From assembly GCA_009779395.1 (NCBI GenBank), contig WREJ01000070.1, positions 1 to 6,254 on the forward strand: 6,254 nt of DNA, written 5' to 3'. Positions 5,331 through 6,254 of the stretch are shown piece by piece. The stretch comes from Coriobacteriia bacterium. Lineage in GTDB: Bacteria > Actinomycetota > Coriobacteriia > WRKU01 > WQUG01. Position numbers and translations under genes: made by a program. Positions within the stretch are counted from its first letter, which is position 1. Each line of letters starts with the position of its first letter. The notes beneath the pieces are model-generated. The model did not search any database. It was given only the letters and a program-made list of their open reading frames with translations, and was not told the DNA's origin.

Positions 5331-6254
5331 ATGACCGTCAGAGTATCCAAATTCCGGGGGGGGGGGGGGCTCTCCAGAAAATCTAGGCTAATGCTGCTAA
5401 TTGCAGCAATTTTTCTTCTTGCGATTCCCTTTTTAGCGGCAGCGAATTCTGCGGCGGTTCAATCGGTTTTTGATCCCCTAGTCACACAAATTCAGAATAT
5501 GTTGTCACCAGCAGATGATGCATTTGCACCTAATGAAACACCAACTGTAGTTTCTGGTGGTATTTCGTCACTTTCGAGTTCAGGCATTCGACCAGAACCA
5601 ACAACTTTTGCTGCGGGGCAATACCACTCACTTGCCATTAAAACAGACGGTACCCTTTGGGCATGGGGAGCTAACCAATTTGGCATCACGGGATTGGGCA
5701 CTGCAACAGGCAGGACTCTTGTGCCGAGACAAGTGGGCACTGATAATAATTGGTATTCAGTTTCTGTAGCAGCTGAGCACTCCCTTGGCATCAGAACAGA
5801 TGGCACGCTCTGGGCATGGGGAATTAACGATGGTGGCAGAACAGGACTGGGCATTATTAGCGGCAATCAATTGGTGCCTAGGCAGATAGGCAGTGCTACT
5901 GACTGGGTATCTGTTTTTGCAGGAACCTCACACGGTCTTGCCATCAAAAATGATGGCACTCTCTGGTCATGGGGAAATAACTCGATTGGCGCAACAGGAC
6001 TGGGCACTACGACAGGCGTTCAATCGACACCTGCACAAGTAGGGACTGCTACTGACTGGACAGCAGCGTCTGCAGGAGGCCATCACTCCCTCGCTGTTAG
6101 AGCAGACGGCACCCTCTGGGCATGGGGAGATAGAGCAAATGGCAGAACAGGACTGAGCGCTATAACAGGCGCTCAAACAACACCTGCCCAAGTGGGTACT
6201 GCTACTGATTGGGCGCAAGTATCTGCAGGATGGGAACACTCCCTTGCTCTCAAA
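5331..6254 (+). CDS. Secreted RCC1-repeat protein, 3'-truncated by window edge
   Basis: The frame is open for 308 codons to the last base, so the C-terminus is missing. The start ATG 5331 follows AAAGTGAG (5317-5324) by six bases. Residues 1-20 are basic (Arg and Lys around a Gly run), 20-37 are strongly hydrophobic (MLLIAAIFLLAIPFLA), and the AAANSAA stretch at about 36-42 suggests signal peptidase cleavage, so the protein is exported. After a linker rich in Ser, Pro and Ala (about 43-90), four full and one partial 51-residue repeats follow, each with HSLAIKTDGTLWAWG, a GLGTTTG-like turn, a P-x-QVG strand and TDW. This is the bacterial RCC1 (regulator of chromosome condensation) beta-propeller repeat. 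Such proteins are usually surface-exposed and bind ligands, but the partner is unknown. A cell-wall sorting signal would be downstream. The 14-G run inside codons 9-13 is a likely on/off switch, here in the on phase. Confidence 0.9.
   Translation, partial: MTVRVSKFRGGGGLSRKSRLMLLIAAIFLLAIPFLAAANSAAVQSVFDPLVTQIQNMLSPADDAFAPNETPTVVSGGISSLSSSGIRPEPTTFAAGQYHSLAIKTDGTLWAWGANQFGITGLGTATGRTLVPRQVGTDNNWYSVSVAAEHSLGIRTDGTLWAWGINDGGRTGLGIISGNQLVPRQIGSATDWVSVFAGTSHGLAIKNDGTLWSWGNNSIGATGLGTTTGVQSTPAQVGTATDWTAASAGGHHSLAVRADGTLWAWGDRANGRTGLSAITGAQTTPAQVGTATDWAQVSAGWEHSLALK
5356..5369 (+). repeat. Poly-G(14) tract, probable phase-variation switch
   Basis: Fourteen consecutive G encode part of Arg9 and Gly10-13 of the RCC1-repeat protein. 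With 14 G the signal peptide and repeats are in frame with ATG 5331. Removing one G leads to TAA at 5389-5391, and adding one leads to TAG at 5384-5386. Long G runs of this kind slip during replication in other phase-variable surface genes. The exact length in this molecule is also the kind of call that sequencing can get wrong. Confidence 0.85.
5607..6254 (+). repeat. Tandem 153-bp RCC1-encoding repeats (four full, one partial)
   Basis: The His codon of the HSL motif recurs at 5625, 5778, 5931, 6084 and 6237, each exactly 153 bp apart, so no unit has gained or lost a codon. Units taken from 5607 are 5607-5759, 5760-5912, 5913-6065, 6066-6218 and the partial 6219-6254. DNA similarity is highest in the segments for DGTLWAWG and for GTATDW. 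The array continues beyond the window. Confidence 0.92.

Noticed and set aside
5331..5390. Treating the RCC1 gene as a pseudogene because of the long G run
   Set aside because: Codon-by-codon reading shows that with 14 G the frame from ATG 5331 continues without a stop to the window end.
5492..5866. Minus-strand open frames across the RCC1 array (also 5967-6239)
   Set aside because: They are periodic mirror images of the 153-bp repeats. The + strand frame has a start, a signal peptide and the RCC1 pattern.

Overview
The window holds six protein-coding genes and one tRNA, all on the + strand. It looks like chromosome of a Gram-positive actinobacterium of moderate GC. A class B-like sortase with a C-terminal anchor, a DegV protein, GTG and TTG codons as possible starts, and the general gene style would fit the Coriobacteriia (for example an Eggerthellales or Cryptobacterium-like genome). 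That placement is inference from protein style, not from a marker gene.

Left part (1-880): the 3' end of a sortase gene, with a catalytic Cys and Arg, a C-terminal membrane helix and a low-complexity Gly-Ala-Asn tail. It is followed 15 bp later by a tRNA-Ser(CGA) with an encoded CCA. The last 8 bases of the tRNA plus 13 bases of flank are repeated exactly 131 bp downstream. The segment between the copies carries a long hairpin. The arrangement resembles an attachment-site duplication or a very small element remnant at a tRNA 3' end.

Middle (880-4504): a radical SAM/SPASM enzyme of unknown substrate, then a DegV-family fatty-acid-binding protein with a C-terminal extension, then purB (adenylosuccinate lyase), which is the one clear housekeeping gene.

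Right part (4505-6254): a two-gene type II toxin-antitoxin module (Phd/YefM antitoxin, RelE/ParE-like toxin, overlapping by four bases at GTGA) behind its own recognisable promoter. It is followed by the 5' part of a gene for a secreted RCC1-repeat protein that runs off the window end. The signal-peptide region of this gene contains an uninterrupted run of 14 G. With 14 G the frame is open to the window end. With 13 or 15 G it would stop within eight codons after the tract. This is the clearest unusual feature: a probable slipped-strand phase-variation switch for a surface or secreted beta-propeller protein. In the 13-G state the early stop would overlap an in-frame ATG as TAATG, so low-level reinitiation is conceivable.

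How the genes work together: purB and the DegV protein serve basic metabolism and may be co-transcribed. The sortase and the RCC1 protein could both belong to the cell-surface programme, but the end of the RCC1 protein, where a sorting signal would lie, is outside the window.
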